Shown here piece by piece: positions 1 to 10,038 of a DNA stretch of 64,000 nucleotides. Positions within the stretch are counted from its first letter, which is position 1. Every line of letters begins with the position of its first letter. Origin of the DNA: Bartonella taylorii 8TBB (lineage in GTDB: Bacteria; Pseudomonadota; Alphaproteobacteria; Rhizobiales; Rhizobiaceae); contig NZ_CADEAG010000002.1 of assembly GCF_902825155.1 (NCBI RefSeq), forward strand, positions 124,001 to 188,000, read 5' to 3'. The notes beneath the pieces are model-generated. The model did no database searches, was not told the origin of the DNA, and worked only from the letters and a program-made list of their open reading frames with translations. The position numbers and the translations under genes are program-made.

Positions 1-774
1 GATAAGGACAAGGATTGAACCGGCTCCACGCATGAGTAAATTTCCCAAGGGAACGAGGCGGGTATTAGGGGAAGCGTTGCGTGTTAAAAGTGGTGCTATA
101 AGAGAAGAGCCAAAGTTGACGCCAAGAACCATTACAACACATAGTTGAGCATGGATAAGATCATAGTTGGCGAAATTGACCAGCAAAATTATTCCTGCGA
201 TAGATGAGTGTAAGAGGTAAGTCAATGCGGCTGCTAACAAGAAAGTGGACACGAAATCTGTTGAAAGATAACGAATGATGCTAGGCAAAATCGCGCTGTC
301 TCGTAAAGGTTCTGTGGCTGTGCTTATCATTTGTAAAGACAAAATCAAAAGGCCAATACCGATGACAATGCGTCCTATTTGACGCCATTCACGTTTTTCA
401 GTTGTCATGAAGATACAAGTACCAATTAAAAGACAAAGTGGTACTACGATAGTGAGGTCATAGGAGAGAATTTTGACAACTAATGCTGATCCTAATTCTC
501 CCCCACGCACCGCCATAAGTCCTGCTAATCCAGAGACAAAACCCGATTCAACAAAAGAGCCAACAAGGAGTGTTATTGCTGTAGAGCTTTGTAAAATCAT
601 TGCTGTAAAAAGTCCAAAACTTATAGCAAACAATGGTTTGGAAATGACGTGGCGCATTTTGTATTTAAGCTTGTCACCATAGGCGCGTTCAACCCCCGTG
701 CGCACCATGCGTGTAGCCCAAAGAAGTAAAGAAATAGCACCTGCAAGATGAAGGAGTACCAATGAACTATTCAT
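1..774 (-). CDS. Na/Pi cotransporter family protein, partial (C-terminus beyond window)
   Basis: Inner-membrane protein of the Na+/phosphate cotransporter (NptA/PNaS) family. The reading frame is open on the minus strand from an ATG at 774 to the left edge, giving 258 residues with several hydrophobic segments. The family's QSSTA signature is visible near residue 60 (QSSTAITLLVGSF), and a related segment (LLHSSIAGIILLV) lies in the second half, matching the duplicated inverted-repeat core of these transporters. Bacterial members often carry a C-terminal PhoU-like domain, which would lie outside the window. The gene lies 69 bp downstream of the mechanosensitive channel gene on the same strand. 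The family assignment is fairly sure; phosphate as substrate is inferred from the family. Confidence 0.8.
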   Translation of the reverse strand, partial: MNSSLVLLHLAGAISLLLWATRMVRTGVERAYGDKLKYKMRHVISKPLFAISFGLFTAMILQSSTAITLLVGSFVESGFVSGLAGLMAVRGGELGSALVVKILSYDLTIVVPLCLLIGTCIFMTTEKREWRQIGRIVIGIGLLILSLQMISTATEPLRDSAILPSIIRYLSTDFVSTFLLAAALTYLLHSSIAGIILLVNFANYDLIHAQLCVVMVLGVNFGSSLIAPLLTRNASPNTRLVPLGNLLMRGAGSILVLI

Positions 775-843
775 GATACTTTTTCTTTCTTTGTTGTTAT
801 GGATACGGTTGATCCAAAAATTGACCAATTGAAGTTTACCGTT

Positions 844-2061
844 TTACTCTGCTTTTGCTTTTAATACATGATTAAAATCATATCCGCTTGGATTTTGAAA
901 AATCTTTAGACCAAAGCTAGGAAGAATGGAATAAAGGTGGTCAAAAATATCAGCTTGAATTTGTTCATATTCTAACCAAACGGTTGTATTGGTAAAGCAA
1001 TAGATTTCCAAGGGTAAACCATTTGGTGTAGGAGGCAATTGTCGCGCCATCAGGGTCATGTTTTGTTCGATGTTTAGATGTTGTTGTAAATAAGCGACAA
1101 CATAAGCACGGAAAGTTCCAATATTGGTTAAACGGCGGGTGTTGGCCAATACATCATGATTTTTATCTAATTGAGCGTTCCATTCATTAATTTCAGGTAT
1201 TTTTTGCGTGAAATAATTTTCTAACAAATTAAATCGAGAAAGATATTCTTTTTCTTCTTCCGTATGGAAACGAATACTTGATTGGTCAATGAAGAGGGAT
1301 CGTTTGATGCGCCTTCCACCAGATTCTTCCATTCCACGCCAATTCTTAAAAGGATCGGTCACCAGTTTACGGATAGGCACGGTAGTAATTGTTTTATCGA
1401 AATTTTGAACTTTGACGGTATGAAGTGCAATTTCAATAACATCGCCATCTGCACCAAGATTGGGTATTTCAATCCAATCACCGACACGCACCATATCGGT
1501 GGATGAAATTTGGATGCCTGCAACGAGGGAAAGCAGCGTATCTTGAAAAATCAACATAAGGACAGCGGCCATGGCACCAAGACCGGAGAAGAGAATAAGA
1601 GGCGAGCGGTCAATCAATGTGGCTACCATTAAAACTGCCGCGACAGCAAAAAGAGCAATTTTAGCGATTTGAATGTAACCTTTTATCGGTTTTAGTCGCG
1701 CTGTTGGCCGTTGTTCGTAAATGATATTAATGACATTGAGAAGAGCAGAAATTGTCAGTACAATAACAAAAATAATGAAGGCGTTAGCAACATTGCTTAT
1801 AATAGTGCTGAATGTATCAGGCAATGTTGGGATAAAATCAACACCAATTGAAAGAATACAAGCTGAAACAATATTTGCCATGTACTGAATGGCGTTTTCT
1901 ATATCGGCAGTTGTGTTCTTGGGGAGGAAAGAAGAGAGCTTTTTTGCCCCGTGAATGAATAGTTTGCGTGCTAAAAAGTTAACTAAAAGAGCAACAAAAA
2001 TAAGAATAATGAGCCAAGCAAGAGTCTTTAACCACGGATGTTGAACAACAAACTCTATCAC
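844..2061 (-). CDS. YbdG-type mechanosensitive ion channel (MscS family)
   Basis: Small-conductance mechanosensitive channel of the inner membrane that releases solutes on hypo-osmotic shock. The 405-aa length is close to E. coli YbdG (about 415 aa). About five hydrophobic segments fill the first 180 residues. The pore-lining helix and beta domain follow, with the subfamily signature RVGDWIEIPNLGADGDVIEI and a stretch with NWRGMEESGGRRIKRSL, both typical of YbdG rather than MscS itself. The soluble C-terminal domain is complete. It is transcribed away from dnaG, with 133 bp between the two starts. No odd features were seen. Confidence 0.9.
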   Translation of the reverse strand: MIEFVVQHPWLKTLAWLIILIFVALLVNFLARKLFIHGAKKLSSFLPKNTTADIENAIQYMANIVSACILSIGVDFIPTLPDTFSTIISNVANAFIIFVIVLTISALLNVINIIYEQRPTARLKPIKGYIQIAKIALFAVAAVLMVATLIDRSPLILFSGLGAMAAVLMLIFQDTLLSLVAGIQISSTDMVRVGDWIEIPNLGADGDVIEIALHTVKVQNFDKTITTVPIRKLVTDPFKNWRGMEESGGRRIKRSLFIDQSSIRFHTEEEKEYLSRFNLLENYFTQKIPEINEWNAQLDKNHDVLANTRRLTNIGTFRAYVVAYLQQHLNIEQNMTLMARQLPPTPNGLPLEIYCFTNTTVWLEYEQIQADIFDHLYSILPSFGLKIFQNPSGYDFNHVLKAKAE

Positions 2062-2194
2062 TTTTCATCTCCATTTCTAAAATTATATACGGTTGACCCT
2101 TTAAAATTTTTCAATCGCTTAAAAGGAAGTATTGGAATTATGCTCTAAAGTCGTTAAATATGCAAAAAAGAATTTTAAAACTCTGTGAGAGATA

Positions 2195-4132
2195 ATGCGC
2201 TTTTCGCCTGATTTCCTTGATGATCTTCGCACCAAATTACCAATTTCAACAGTTATTGGTCAAAGGGTGGTCTTTGACCCCCGGAAAAGTAAGCCTTCGC
2301 GAGGAGACTTTTGGTGTTGTTGTCCATTTCATGGCGAAAAAACTCCAAGTTTTCATTGTGATGATCGTAAAGGCCGCTATTATTGTTTTGGCTGTGGTGT
2401 GAATGGTGATATTTTTACTTTTCTTTGTGAGCTTGATGGCTTGCACTTTTCAGAAAGTGTAGAGCGTTTGGCTGATTTTGCTGGGATAAAATTACCTCTT
2501 TTGGATCCACAAAGTCATAAACGTCAAATTGAAAAGGCTGATCTTTATGACGTTATGAGAATAGCTACGGATTTTTTTCAACACAGTTTACGCAGTAAAG
2601 AAGGTATGCAGGCGCGTCGTTATCTTGAAGCGCGTGGTGTTACGTCAAAACTTGCAGAGCGTTTTCGGATTGGTTTTGCTCCTATGAGGCGTACAGCTTT
2701 GAAAGAAGCTTTAAGCACGCGCGGTATTTCAATAAAACAAATGGAAGATTGCGGGCTTCTCAAAACGGGTGAAAATGATACGGTTTCCTATGACCGATTT
2801 AGAAATCGTATTATGTTTCCTATTGAAGATTTACGTGGGCGTGTGGTAGCTTTTGGAGGGCGTGCATTAGAGAAGGATACGCCGGCTAAATATCTCAATA
2901 GCCCTGAAACAGTGCTGTTTCATAAAGGAAATATGCTTTATAATGCAGCTGCTGCTCGCAAAAATAGCCGCTTCGTTGGTGATGAAAAAATCCATTCACT
3001 CCTTGTTGTTGAGGGGTATATGGATGTGATTGCGTTGACTAAAGCTGGTTTTGAAGGAGTGGTAGCCCCTTTGGGGACAGCACTAACCGAAGCGCAAATT
3101 GCGCTTTTATGGCAGATGGGGAGTGATCCCATTTTGTGTTTTGATGGAGATAACGCTGGTTTAAAAGCTGCCTTTCGTGTTGCTGATCGTGTGCTGCCCC
3201 TTTTAAAAGCTGGGGTTTCTGTACGCTTTGTTTTGTTGCCACAAGGTAAAGATCCGGATGAAATTATTTCTACCGGTGGTGCACAACTTTTTTCTTCCTT
3301 TTTGCAAAAAGCAATTCCGTTGATTGAGCTTTTGTGGTGGCACGCTACTTATGGAAAGAATTTTGCAACTCCAGAGGCACGAGCGGCGTTAGAAAAACAA
3401 CTGAAACAGCAAATTTTTACGATTAAGGATGAAGATATACGCCGTTATTATTTGCAGGATATAAAGAAACGACTTTTTGATTTTTTTCGTCCTTCGTTTT
3501 CGAAAAAAAAAGCCGCAGGGCAATATTATCAGCCTTCCCAAAATAAGATGTTTAAAGATCGGTCTTTTTCTATTTTGGCAAATTCCGATATCGTACGCAA
3601 TTCTTCGCAATCTATTCCTGTGCGTGAGGCCGTTATTTTATTGATTTTAGCTTACTATCCTGAGCTATGGTATGAAAATTTTGAAATTCTTGCTGAGTTA
3701 GAGTTACAAAACTCTCAATTAGTGTGTTTTCATCGATCCATGCTGGAAATTCTTGGAAATCAACAGCTTCATGATAAGGAGACAATGGTTGCGCTTTTAG
3801 AAGGAAAAGGGCAAAAAGCTCTATTAGAGCGTATGAAACGTCTTGTACAAAATATTGGTATGCGTACTGTTTTTTTCGGAGCTCCTATAGAAGATGCTCG
3901 TGCTATATTAAAACAGGCCATCTACTTGCATCTTCAAGAATACCACCTACATAAGAGGCTACAAGATATTGAAGAGCAACTTGTGGAAAATCCTAAGAGT
4001 GAGGTTTTTGGTCTGCTTCGTGAGATAAAAAATGAGTTAGAACAAATGCAGGCGACAGAAGCATTAATTGAGGGATTTGGAAGTTGGTTGGATGAAAAAA
4101 TAGACGGGAATAAGCAAGATACGATAAAATGA
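2195..4132 (+). CDS. dnaG: DNA primase DnaG
   Basis: Synthesises the RNA primers for the replication fork and works with DnaB helicase. The 645-aa protein has the usual three parts. The N-terminal CHC2 zinc finger has ligands C43, H46, C64 and C67 (CPFHGEKTPSF and YCFGCG). The catalytic core contains the TOPRIM motifs VVEGYMDVIAL and FDGDNAG. The C-terminal domain, which binds DnaB, is diverged as is common in this family. The ATG at 2195 follows a GAGAG ribosome-binding site. It sits upstream of rpoD, the classical macromolecular-synthesis pairing (here without rpsU). Confidence 0.97.
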   Translation: MRFSPDFLDDLRTKLPISTVIGQRVVFDPRKSKPSRGDFWCCCPFHGEKTPSFHCDDRKGRYYCFGCGVNGDIFTFLCELDGLHFSESVERLADFAGIKLPLLDPQSHKRQIEKADLYDVMRIATDFFQHSLRSKEGMQARRYLEARGVTSKLAERFRIGFAPMRRTALKEALSTRGISIKQMEDCGLLKTGENDTVSYDRFRNRIMFPIEDLRGRVVAFGGRALEKDTPAKYLNSPETVLFHKGNMLYNAAAARKNSRFVGDEKIHSLLVVEGYMDVIALTKAGFEGVVAPLGTALTEAQIALLWQMGSDPILCFDGDNAGLKAAFRVADRVLPLLKAGVSVRFVLLPQGKDPDEIISTGGAQLFSSFLQKAIPLIELLWWHATYGKNFATPEARAALEKQLKQQIFTIKDEDIRRYYLQDIKKRLFDFFRPSFSKKKAAGQYYQPSQNKMFKDRSFSILANSDIVRNSSQSIPVREAVILLILAYYPELWYENFEILAELELQNSQLVCFHRSMLEILGNQQLHDKETMVALLEGKGQKALLERMKRLVQNIGMRTVFFGAPIEDARAILKQAIYLHLQEYHLHKRLQDIEEQLVENPKSEVFGLLREIKNELEQMQATEALIEGFGSWLDEKIDGNKQDTIK

Positions 4133-4154
4133 TTCGCTTTTTTGATGCGAATCA
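4130..4154 (+). other. Hairpin overlapping the dnaG stop codon
   Basis: An 8-bp perfect inverted repeat, TGATTCGC and GCGAATCA, has a 9-nt T-rich loop and starts inside the dnaG stop codon. It lacks a T-tract after the stem, so a Rho-independent terminator is doubtful. It could be an RNA-processing or 3'-end stabilising structure between dnaG and rpoD. Confidence 0.35.
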
Positions 4155-4231
4155 GTCACCTAAGGCGTAAGATGAGGAAGTTCATGGAGAGCGACATTTT
4201 TATAAAGAATGACGACTAAGTTTTGGGAAAA

Positions 4232-4323
4232 GCGGGAAATTGGTTCTTACTTGTATGGTGCAGAGATTATCTCAGAAAGGCTGAGAGGTGTCGGGGAGAC
4301 TTCTGGAGTTTTCCCGCGTTTTT
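4232..4323 (+). promoter_or_regulatory. Structured element between dnaG and rpoD (terminator/attenuator-like)
   Basis: GCGGGAAA (4232-4239) pairs perfectly with TTTCCCGC (4310-4317), and a run of five T follows one base later. Inside, TCTCAG-AAAGG-CTGAGA (4270-4286) forms a second hairpin. The closed outer stem, nested hairpin and T-tract resemble an intrinsic terminator at the end of a structured RNA, either a small RNA or an attenuator ahead of rpoD, whose ATG is about 150 bp further on. Only the pairings are seen; the role is inferred. Confidence 0.45.
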
Positions 4324-4473
4324 GTGTGAATGAAGGGTGATACGAAATGTATTCTTTCAAATAGTAATCTCCTCTCAGAAGGGGTATATTATGAAAAACT
4401 GTTAGTACGTTTAAGTGAGAACGCAAAAAGCTGGTCACGTGGAAGCTGTGGAGTGATCAAGTGGAGTTACGGT

Positions 4474-6486
4474 ATGGCAACAAAAGTTAAACAGAAAGAT
4501 AATGTGGAAGTAACAAGCCAAGCAAGTTTGGATAGCCCTCTTCTTGATTTTTCTGATGATGCCATTAAAAAAATGGTTAAACTCGCCAAAAAAAATGGTT
4601 ATGTGACAATGGACGAACTCAATGCAGTTCTTCCTTCTGATGAGGTTACGTCCGAACAAATTGAAGATATCTTGGCGATGCTCTCCGAGATGGGTATTAA
4701 TGTCGTGGACGATGAAGAGGAAGTTGAGTCTGAACGTTATGACGAGGAAGTTACGGTAGAGGGTGGTGATTTAGTAGAGGCTTCTAGCCATGCAATTGCA
4801 ACGACAACGAATAAGCGTGAGATAACAGATCGGACTGATGATCCGGTGCGTATGTATTTACGTGAGATGGGAGCTGTTGAACTGCTTTCTCGGGAAGGCG
4901 AAATTGCTATTGCTAAGCGTATTGAGGCAGGACGCGAAACAATGATCGCGGGACTTTGTGAGAGTCCTTTGACTTTTCAGGCCCTCATTATTTGGCGGGA
5001 AGAATTAAAAGAGCAGCGTATTCTTCTTCGTGAAATTATTGATCTTGAAATGACCTATGCTGGTCCAGAAGCTAAGCAAGCTCCACTTGTTGAACGAAGT
5101 GAAGTTGATAAGATAAAAGAGGAAAAAACATCTTCTAGTACACGTAATATGGAGCAAATTGCGGGAGAGAGAGGTATTGAAGATGATGATGAAGACGAGG
5201 ATGACGTTAACTTATCACTTGCTGCGATGGAAAACGAACTGTGTCCTCAAGTCATGGAAACATTGGATTTTATTGCTCAAACCTATGTAAAATTGCGAAA
5301 ATTACAAGACCAGCATGTTGAGAGCAGTTTGGCGGAGCGTAAAGAGGGGGCTCTTTCACCTTCACAGAAGAAAAAATACATTCAACTGAAGAGAGAGTTG
5401 ATTCAAGCAGTAAAATCTCTCTCTTTGAATCAAAACCGTATCGAATCTTTGGTTGAGCAGCTTTATGATATCAATAAAAGGCTGATTCATAATGAAGGTA
5501 AACTAAAACGGATTGCTAACAGTTATGGCATTGGTCATGAGGACTTTTTAAAAGAATACCAAGGGCGTGAATTGGATGCTGATTGGATGAATTATATTGC
5601 AACTTTGCCAAGTCCTGGTTGGCAAGAATTTTCAATGCGTGAAGCAAAAGAAATTCAACGTTTGCGTAGCGAAATACAAAATCTTGCACAAGAAACTGCC
5701 ATTTCGATTGGAGAATTTCGTCGGATTGTTACACAGGTGCAGAAAGGTGAGCGCGAATCAACAATTGCTAAAAAAGAAATGGTGGAAGCTAATCTGCGTC
5801 TTGTGATTTCAATTGCAAAAAAATATACTAATCGTGGTTTGCAGTTTCTTGATCTTATCCAAGAAGGTAACATTGGTTTGATGAAGGCCGTGGATAAGTT
5901 TGAATATCGGCGTGGGTACAAATTTTCAACTTATGCGACATGGTGGATTCGTCAGGCGATTACGCGCTCAATTGCTGATCAGGCACGTACTATTCGTATT
6001 CCGGTGCATATGATTGAAACAATTAACAAAATTGTTCGTACATCCCGCCAGATTTTAAATGAAATTGGACGTGAGCCCACACCAGAAGAATTATCTAGCA
6101 AGCTTTCTATGCCGTTAGAAAAAGTGCGAAAGGTCCTTAAAATTGCAAAAGAACCTATTTCACTTGAGACGCCTGTTGGTGATGAAGATGATTCTCATTT
6201 GGGTGATTTTATTGAGGATAGGAATGCATTATTGCCGATTGATGCGGCTATTCAGGCTAATCTGCGGGATACGACAACTCGCGTCCTTGCTTCATTAACG
6301 CCACGTGAAGAGCGTGTTTTGCGAATGCGTTTTGGTATAGGGATGAATACTGATCATACATTGGAGGAGGTTGGTCAACAATTTTCAGTCACGCGGGAGC
6401 GTATTCGTCAGATTGAAGCAAAGGCGCTTCGTAAATTGAAGCATCCTAGCCGTTCACGCAAATTGCGTAGTTTTCTCGATTCTTAA
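4474..6486 (+). CDS. rpoD: RNA polymerase primary sigma factor RpoD (sigma-70)
   Basis: The housekeeping sigma factor that directs RNA polymerase to most promoters. The 670-aa form starts at the ATG at 4474 (MATKVKQKD), preceded by GTGGAG. The frame is open upstream to 4330, but that part lacks family resemblance and is rejected. Region 1.1 lies at the N-terminus, followed by region 1.2 ([20 protein letters not shown]) and a large acidic non-conserved insert (DDDEDEDD). Region 2 has [20 protein letters not shown], and region 3 precedes region 4, whose helix-turn-helix reads [20 protein letters not shown]. All core regions look intact. Confidence 0.97.
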   Translation: MATKVKQKDNVEVTSQASLDSPLLDFSDDAIKKMVKLAKKNGYVTMDELNAVLPSDEVTSEQIEDILAMLSEMGINVVDDEEEVESERYDEEVTVEGGDLVEASSHAIATTTNKREITDRTDDPVRMYLREMGAVELLSREGEIAIAKRIEAGRETMIAGLCESPLTFQALIIWREELKEQRILLREIIDLEMTYAGPEAKQAPLVERSEVDKIKEEKTSSSTRNMEQIAGERGIEDDDEDEDDVNLSLAAMENELCPQVMETLDFIAQTYVKLRKLQDQHVESSLAERKEGALSPSQKKKYIQLKRELIQAVKSLSLNQNRIESLVEQLYDINKRLIHNEGKLKRIANSYGIGHEDFLKEYQGRELDADWMNYIATLPSPGWQEFSMREAKEIQRLRSEIQNLAQETAISIGEFRRIVTQVQKGERESTIAKKEMVEANLRLVISIAKKYTNRGLQFLDLIQEGNIGLMKAVDKFEYRRGYKFSTYATWWIRQAITRSIADQARTIRIPVHMIETINKIVRTSRQILNEIGREPTPEELSSKLSMPLEKVRKVLKIAKEPISLETPVGDEDDSHLGDFIEDRNALLPIDAAIQANLRDTTTRVLASLTPREERVLRMRFGIGMNTDHTLEEVGQQFSVTRERIRQIEAKALRKLKHPSRSRKLRSFLDS

Positions 6487-7155
6487 TAAGAGGATTTATA
6501 CATTTTCAAAGATGTATCTTTTCTTGATGCATGTGAGGGGGGCATGTTATATAGTTCTTAAAAGTTTTTTTGAGAAAAGTGCAGGGCAGGTGTTGAATAA
6601 TCTCTATAGAATCGATGATGTAGCGTTTCTCTTAGCTTTTATATCTGTGCTATTCTCTATAGAAACGATAAATATATGGCATAAAAATTATGCAGCGATT
6701 TCTCAAAGGAATGAACGATATCTAAAGCATTATATTGCGTGTAGTTGTAAGTTTATTAAGAGACGTGATATTTTAAGAGTGATTTATATCGAGGTGGATC
6801 AACTTTTTGGTAACAAAAGTGCTACTTTTCTTGTACTACAGAGGCATTCACACAAGCGATTTATGTAATACTATGGGAGTTTATAAGTTTTCATTCAGAT
6901 TATGTTATTGCTTTAGAATATAAAATATTTAAAATTGCGCGTTTTTTTGTTTTTTGTGTTTGCTCATAATGGAGGTTTTTATACATTTATATGAGATGTT
7001 TGCTAAAGATGGAGTACGGCTTTATTGAATTGATTTTAAAAAGATTGTTTTGAGGAAACGTGGTGAATGTAATGTTTTTAAAGAAACAAAATCGATGAAA
7101 TTATAAGAACTACATTTTGAGAGATTTTTTTATTTCAAAAAATACGGTTGATTTT
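6487..7155 (+). other. Gene-free spacer after rpoD
   Basis: About 670 bp, AT-rich. A 118-codon open frame at 6512-6868 is present but shows no recognisable family, no good ribosome-binding site and an irregular composition, so it is not called. No tRNA, clear terminator or repeat was seen. Confidence 0.6.
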
Positions 7156-7617
7156 ATGTGTAGGGAAATTCCTTTTTGGAAAGTAAAAAAACTAGAAGAA
7201 ATTTCCATTGCTGAGTGGGAGAGTCTCTGTGATGGCTGTGGGTGTTGTTGTTTGCACAAAGTAGAAGATGATGATACTGGTGATATCTATGCAACCAGTG
7301 TCGCTTGTCGTCTTTTAGATGGGAAAACTTGTCAGTGTCAGGATTATGTTCATCGTAAATCAATTGTTCCAAACTGTATATCGTTGGATGTTGCAACTGT
7401 TAAAACAGCTCGTTGGCTTCCAGAAAGTTGTGCTTATCGGCTCATTAATGAGGGAAAAGACCTTCCATGGTGGCATCCACTGGTGTCAGGAGATTGGCAG
7501 ACGGTGCATCAAACACAATTTTCTGCGCGTGGACAGATAGAAATTTATGAAGATGAATTATCGTCTGAAGAAGCTTATCTCCATCATATCACCGGTCTTC
7601 TTTGTGAGGGTCAGTGA
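7156..7617 (+). CDS. YcgN-type cysteine-cluster protein (UPF0260/YkgJ family)
   Basis: Conserved cytoplasmic protein of unknown function related to E. coli YcgN. It has a cysteine-rich putative metal-binding cluster near residues 25-32 ([11 protein letters not shown]) and further cysteines in SVACRLL and CQCQ. Other family hallmarks are [10 protein letters not shown] at the start, WESLCDGC, and [21 protein letters not shown]. The start at 7156 matches the family N-terminus; a TTG at 7117 would add 13 residues but has no support. Length is 153 aa. The family's biochemical role is not established. Confidence 0.88.
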   Translation: MCREIPFWKVKKLEEISIAEWESLCDGCGCCCLHKVEDDDTGDIYATSVACRLLDGKTCQCQDYVHRKSIVPNCISLDVATVKTARWLPESCAYRLINEGKDLPWWHPLVSGDWQTVHQTQFSARGQIEIYEDELSSEEAYLHHITGLLCEGQ

Positions 7618-7656
7618 TATGATTGTTTTGCATAATAACTGATGAGATCGTATGAT

Positions 7657-8394
7657 TTAGTCTATAGCGAACACTACAGTAACACTGACATTATAACCCA
7701 ATTCACCTCCTGAAAAATTTGTATCAGCGTAGCTTGCACGGGATGCACTGCTCATAAGGCGCGGACTTGGATAATAATTATCATTATTTTCATTGATTTC
7801 AATGATTTTTCCTAATTTCAAATTTGCTGCTTGTGCTATAGTCTCAGCTTTTTCAATGGCTTCAGTGATAGCTTTTTTACGTGCTTCTTGATAAAATGGC
7901 TTTGTATCGGCGTTGGTAAAAGTAATGCCATTAACTGAGTTAACGCCGAGCGCCATTGCTTGATCAAATATTTTACCAGCATTAGCGAGATCACGAATAC
8001 GCACTGTTAAAGAATTTGAAACGTGATACAGTCTTTCGGAGTTCTTTTTTTCGTGATGTTTGTCAGGGTTAGATTGATAAATGGACAAGCCTGATGTTTG
8101 TAAATCATTTGCTTGGATGCCATTGTTCTTAAAAGCGTTTACAATATCATTCATAGATTTATTATTGGCTGCTAATGCTTTTTGGGCAGTTTTGTCATAT
8201 GTAACAACGGCTAAGTTGATAATTGCCATATCCGGTGTTGCTTGGCTTTCACCAGTTGCTGTAACTCTAATAGTTGCGTTTTTCATTTTGCTTTCTCCAG
8301 CATGTATGGGGAGTGAGCTGGCTAGCAATGCGAGTGCTATCATAACTACTTTAATTCTATAATGATTCAGCTGTTGGAAAATTGTCTTTATCAT
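7657..8394 (-). CDS. SIMPL domain-containing periplasmic protein (DUF541, YggE-like)
   Basis: A 245-aa exported protein. The first ~32 residues form a signal peptide (hydrophobic core VVMIALALLASSLPIHA with an A-x-A-like cleavage site). The mature part is a SIMPL/DUF541 domain: IRVTATGESQATPDMAIINLAV at the start and the family's QTSGLSIYQ segment in the middle. It ends with a GYNVSVTVVFAID strand. YggE relatives are linked to oxidative-stress tolerance, and Bartonella and Brucella relatives are periplasmic or outer-membrane antigens; the exact role is unknown. It is monocistronic and convergent with the YcgN-type gene. Confidence 0.85.
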   Translation of the reverse strand: MIKTIFQQLNHYRIKVVMIALALLASSLPIHAGESKMKNATIRVTATGESQATPDMAIINLAVVTYDKTAQKALAANNKSMNDIVNAFKNNGIQANDLQTSGLSIYQSNPDKHHEKKNSERLYHVSNSLTVRIRDLANAGKIFDQAMALGVNSVNGITFTNADTKPFYQEARKKAITEAIEKAETIAQAANLKLGKIIEINENNDNYYPSPRLMSSASRASYADTNFSGGELGYNVSVTVVFAID

Positions 8395-8565
8395 ATCTAT
8401 TCCTTTATATTTGTCAGTTCACTACTTTCTCATTTTTGGAAGTTCTTGTAAAGAAATTAGGGCACTGGAAAAAAAAACCGATAGAAAAGAAAAAAAGATA
8501 GATTATAATTTAGGTAGGCTCTTGTATCATAGAGCGTTTTAGTTTAGAGAAAAGCGACCTGTGTG

Positions 8566-8642
8566 GGGCCTGTAGCTCAATTGGTTAGAGCCAGCGGCTC
8601 ATAACCGCTTGGTTGGGGGTTCGAGTCCCTCCGGGCCCACCA
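8566..8642 (+). tRNA. tRNA with CAU anticodon (tRNA-Ile2 or elongator Met)
   Basis: A full cloverleaf of 77 nt with encoded CCA. The acceptor stem is GGGCCTG paired with CGGGCCC, the anticodon stem is AGCGG/CCGCT with loop CTCATAA, and the T-arm is GGGGGTTCGAGTCCCTC. The normal G1-C72 pair rules out initiator tRNA. C4-G69 and C5-G68 are the pairs described as TilS lysidine determinants in E. coli tRNA-Ile2, which favours Ile2 over elongator Met. The choice stays open. Confidence 0.93.
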
Positions 8643-9855
8643 TTAAATAGATAAATAGGTTATATAGAGTCTTCTAGATTCTGTGTTTTTTGTTTTTTGG
8701 GGACTGTTTATCTTGAACGTGCTATTGTATGCGATTTTCTATCAGCAATTTAATATCAAGGGATGTTATGCTGTTTTCAGGCTAGCGAAAGGTGTTTTTA
8801 ATTGTGATATTGTAGTATTTGCATCAGCTTTAGGTATCAGTGCTTACTTTATTCGTCCTTATGCTGATTTTTAGTCTCTGCTGTATTACATTCTTCACGA
8901 AATAGGGTGCAAAAAATTCCTTTGATATGTTTATTATTACTGCTTTTCTTGCAAAGAGACTATTATTGTCCTAATAAGCACCAATTTTTAAAGTTTTCTG
9001 CGTGTTCAGGTAAAATTGGAAGAGAAATTTTTATTTTAAATCGGTTTTTTTCTGTTTTTGAATAAGTAATGTTATCTGCTACATTTTTTCGGACGCTCAG
9101 AATTGTATCGGTTTGATTCAAATCTGGTGATTCAAGCCTATACAAAAGAAAGTAATCCACAAACGTTTATGTATATCGTGGAGGGAAAATGATAACGTTT
9201 TTTGCTGTTTTTTCAAGCTGAGAATCTACTCTACTTTATTGTAAATGCTTTTACAGTTTATCTTCGGGTATCATTAGGGCTTGACCCATTCTTTCTTTTT
9301 AAGTATTGCCATTTTTGTTCATGATAAGTCTCTATGCTGATATCTCAAGGGTGCTTTCAGAGGAAAGGCGGCCTTTTTTAGAAAAAAGCATGTCACAGAG
9401 TCCTAGGCAGCGCTGCTGTTCATAAGAATTATATATATCGCATTGTTATGTTTGCTTTGCGATATCGTTTAAAACGTAGATAGTGCTGTGTAGAATAAAA
9501 TTGTGATATATTTTTCCTTTAAAATAAGCTTTTTCGTATTTTTTTACATAAAGGCCGGCAACGTCTTCAGAGATATCTTCACATCAATTAGTTATTGGTT
9601 TGATTCGCAAAATTTGAGTAACATTATTAGCGTTGTTGATAAAAGTGATGATGCCAATTTTTTCATAAAAAAGTCCGGACTGTTCGATGTTTTCTGTTTC
9701 ACCATGGTACATAACTAACAGAATCCCATCTGATTGCATAAAAATAGTTTGTACACAATTGCTTCCATACTGCTTATTGCAAATATTTTTTTCTAATGTA
9801 TGGGATGTATTTAAACGCTTTAACGTTATACAGCTTGACTACATGGAGTATAACT
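8643..9855 (+). other. Gene-poor spacer downstream of the tRNA
   Basis: About 1.2 kb of AT-rich DNA. Several open frames under 75 codons occur on both strands (for example 8683-8874, 8963-9160 minus, 9503-9718), but none has a recognisable family or a convincing start. No second copy of the tRNA 3' end was seen that would mark an attachment site. It may be the eroded left part of the phage-like stretch to its right. Confidence 0.5.
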
Positions 9856-10038
9856 ATGAAGAATAGCGAAAAATTCGAGGCAACTTTATCTGATATTATA
9901 GTGAAATGGGAGGCTTTGTCGACAGCTCAAAAGCAAGAGATATTAAAAATAGTAGAAAGTTCTACAACTGCTTCTCAGTCAATAGAACACTTAAAGCTTC
10001 AATCTTCTTTTTATCTCCAGACGAAATCAAAGCGATGA
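9856..10038 (+). CDS. Small hypothetical protein overlapping a repressor gene on the other strand
   Basis: A 60-aa frame begins at the ATG at 9856, 7 bases after a GGAG ribosome-binding site. The first ~36 residues (MKNSEKFEATLSDIIVKW and onward) read like an amphipathic helical protein. The last ~25 residues lie antisense to the end of the XRE gene at 9962-10276 and may be spurious, so the gene could be truncated. No family recognised. The neighbourhood suggests a phage-derived orphan. Confidence 0.4.
   Translation: MKNSEKFEATLSDIIVKWEALSTAQKQEILKIVESSTTASQSIEHLKLQSSFYLQTKSKR

Noticed and set aside
4330-4473. N-terminal extension of RpoD by 48 residues
   Set aside because: The extension resembles no sigma factor; the ATG at 4474 has a ribosome-binding site and matches the family start.
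6512-6868. 118-codon plus-strand frame after rpoD
   Set aside because: No family, no good ribosome-binding site, irregular composition; likely chance in AT-rich DNA.
8566-8642. tRNA 3' end as phage attachment site
   Set aside because: No duplicate of the tRNA end was found up to the DUF475 gene and no integrase is present.
9503-9718. Plus-strand frame, and a minus-strand frame on the same DNA starting MVKQKTSNSPDFFMKKLASS
   Set aside because: The minus-strand frame looks like a signal peptide but stops after 37 residues; possible remnant of a surface protein, too little to call.
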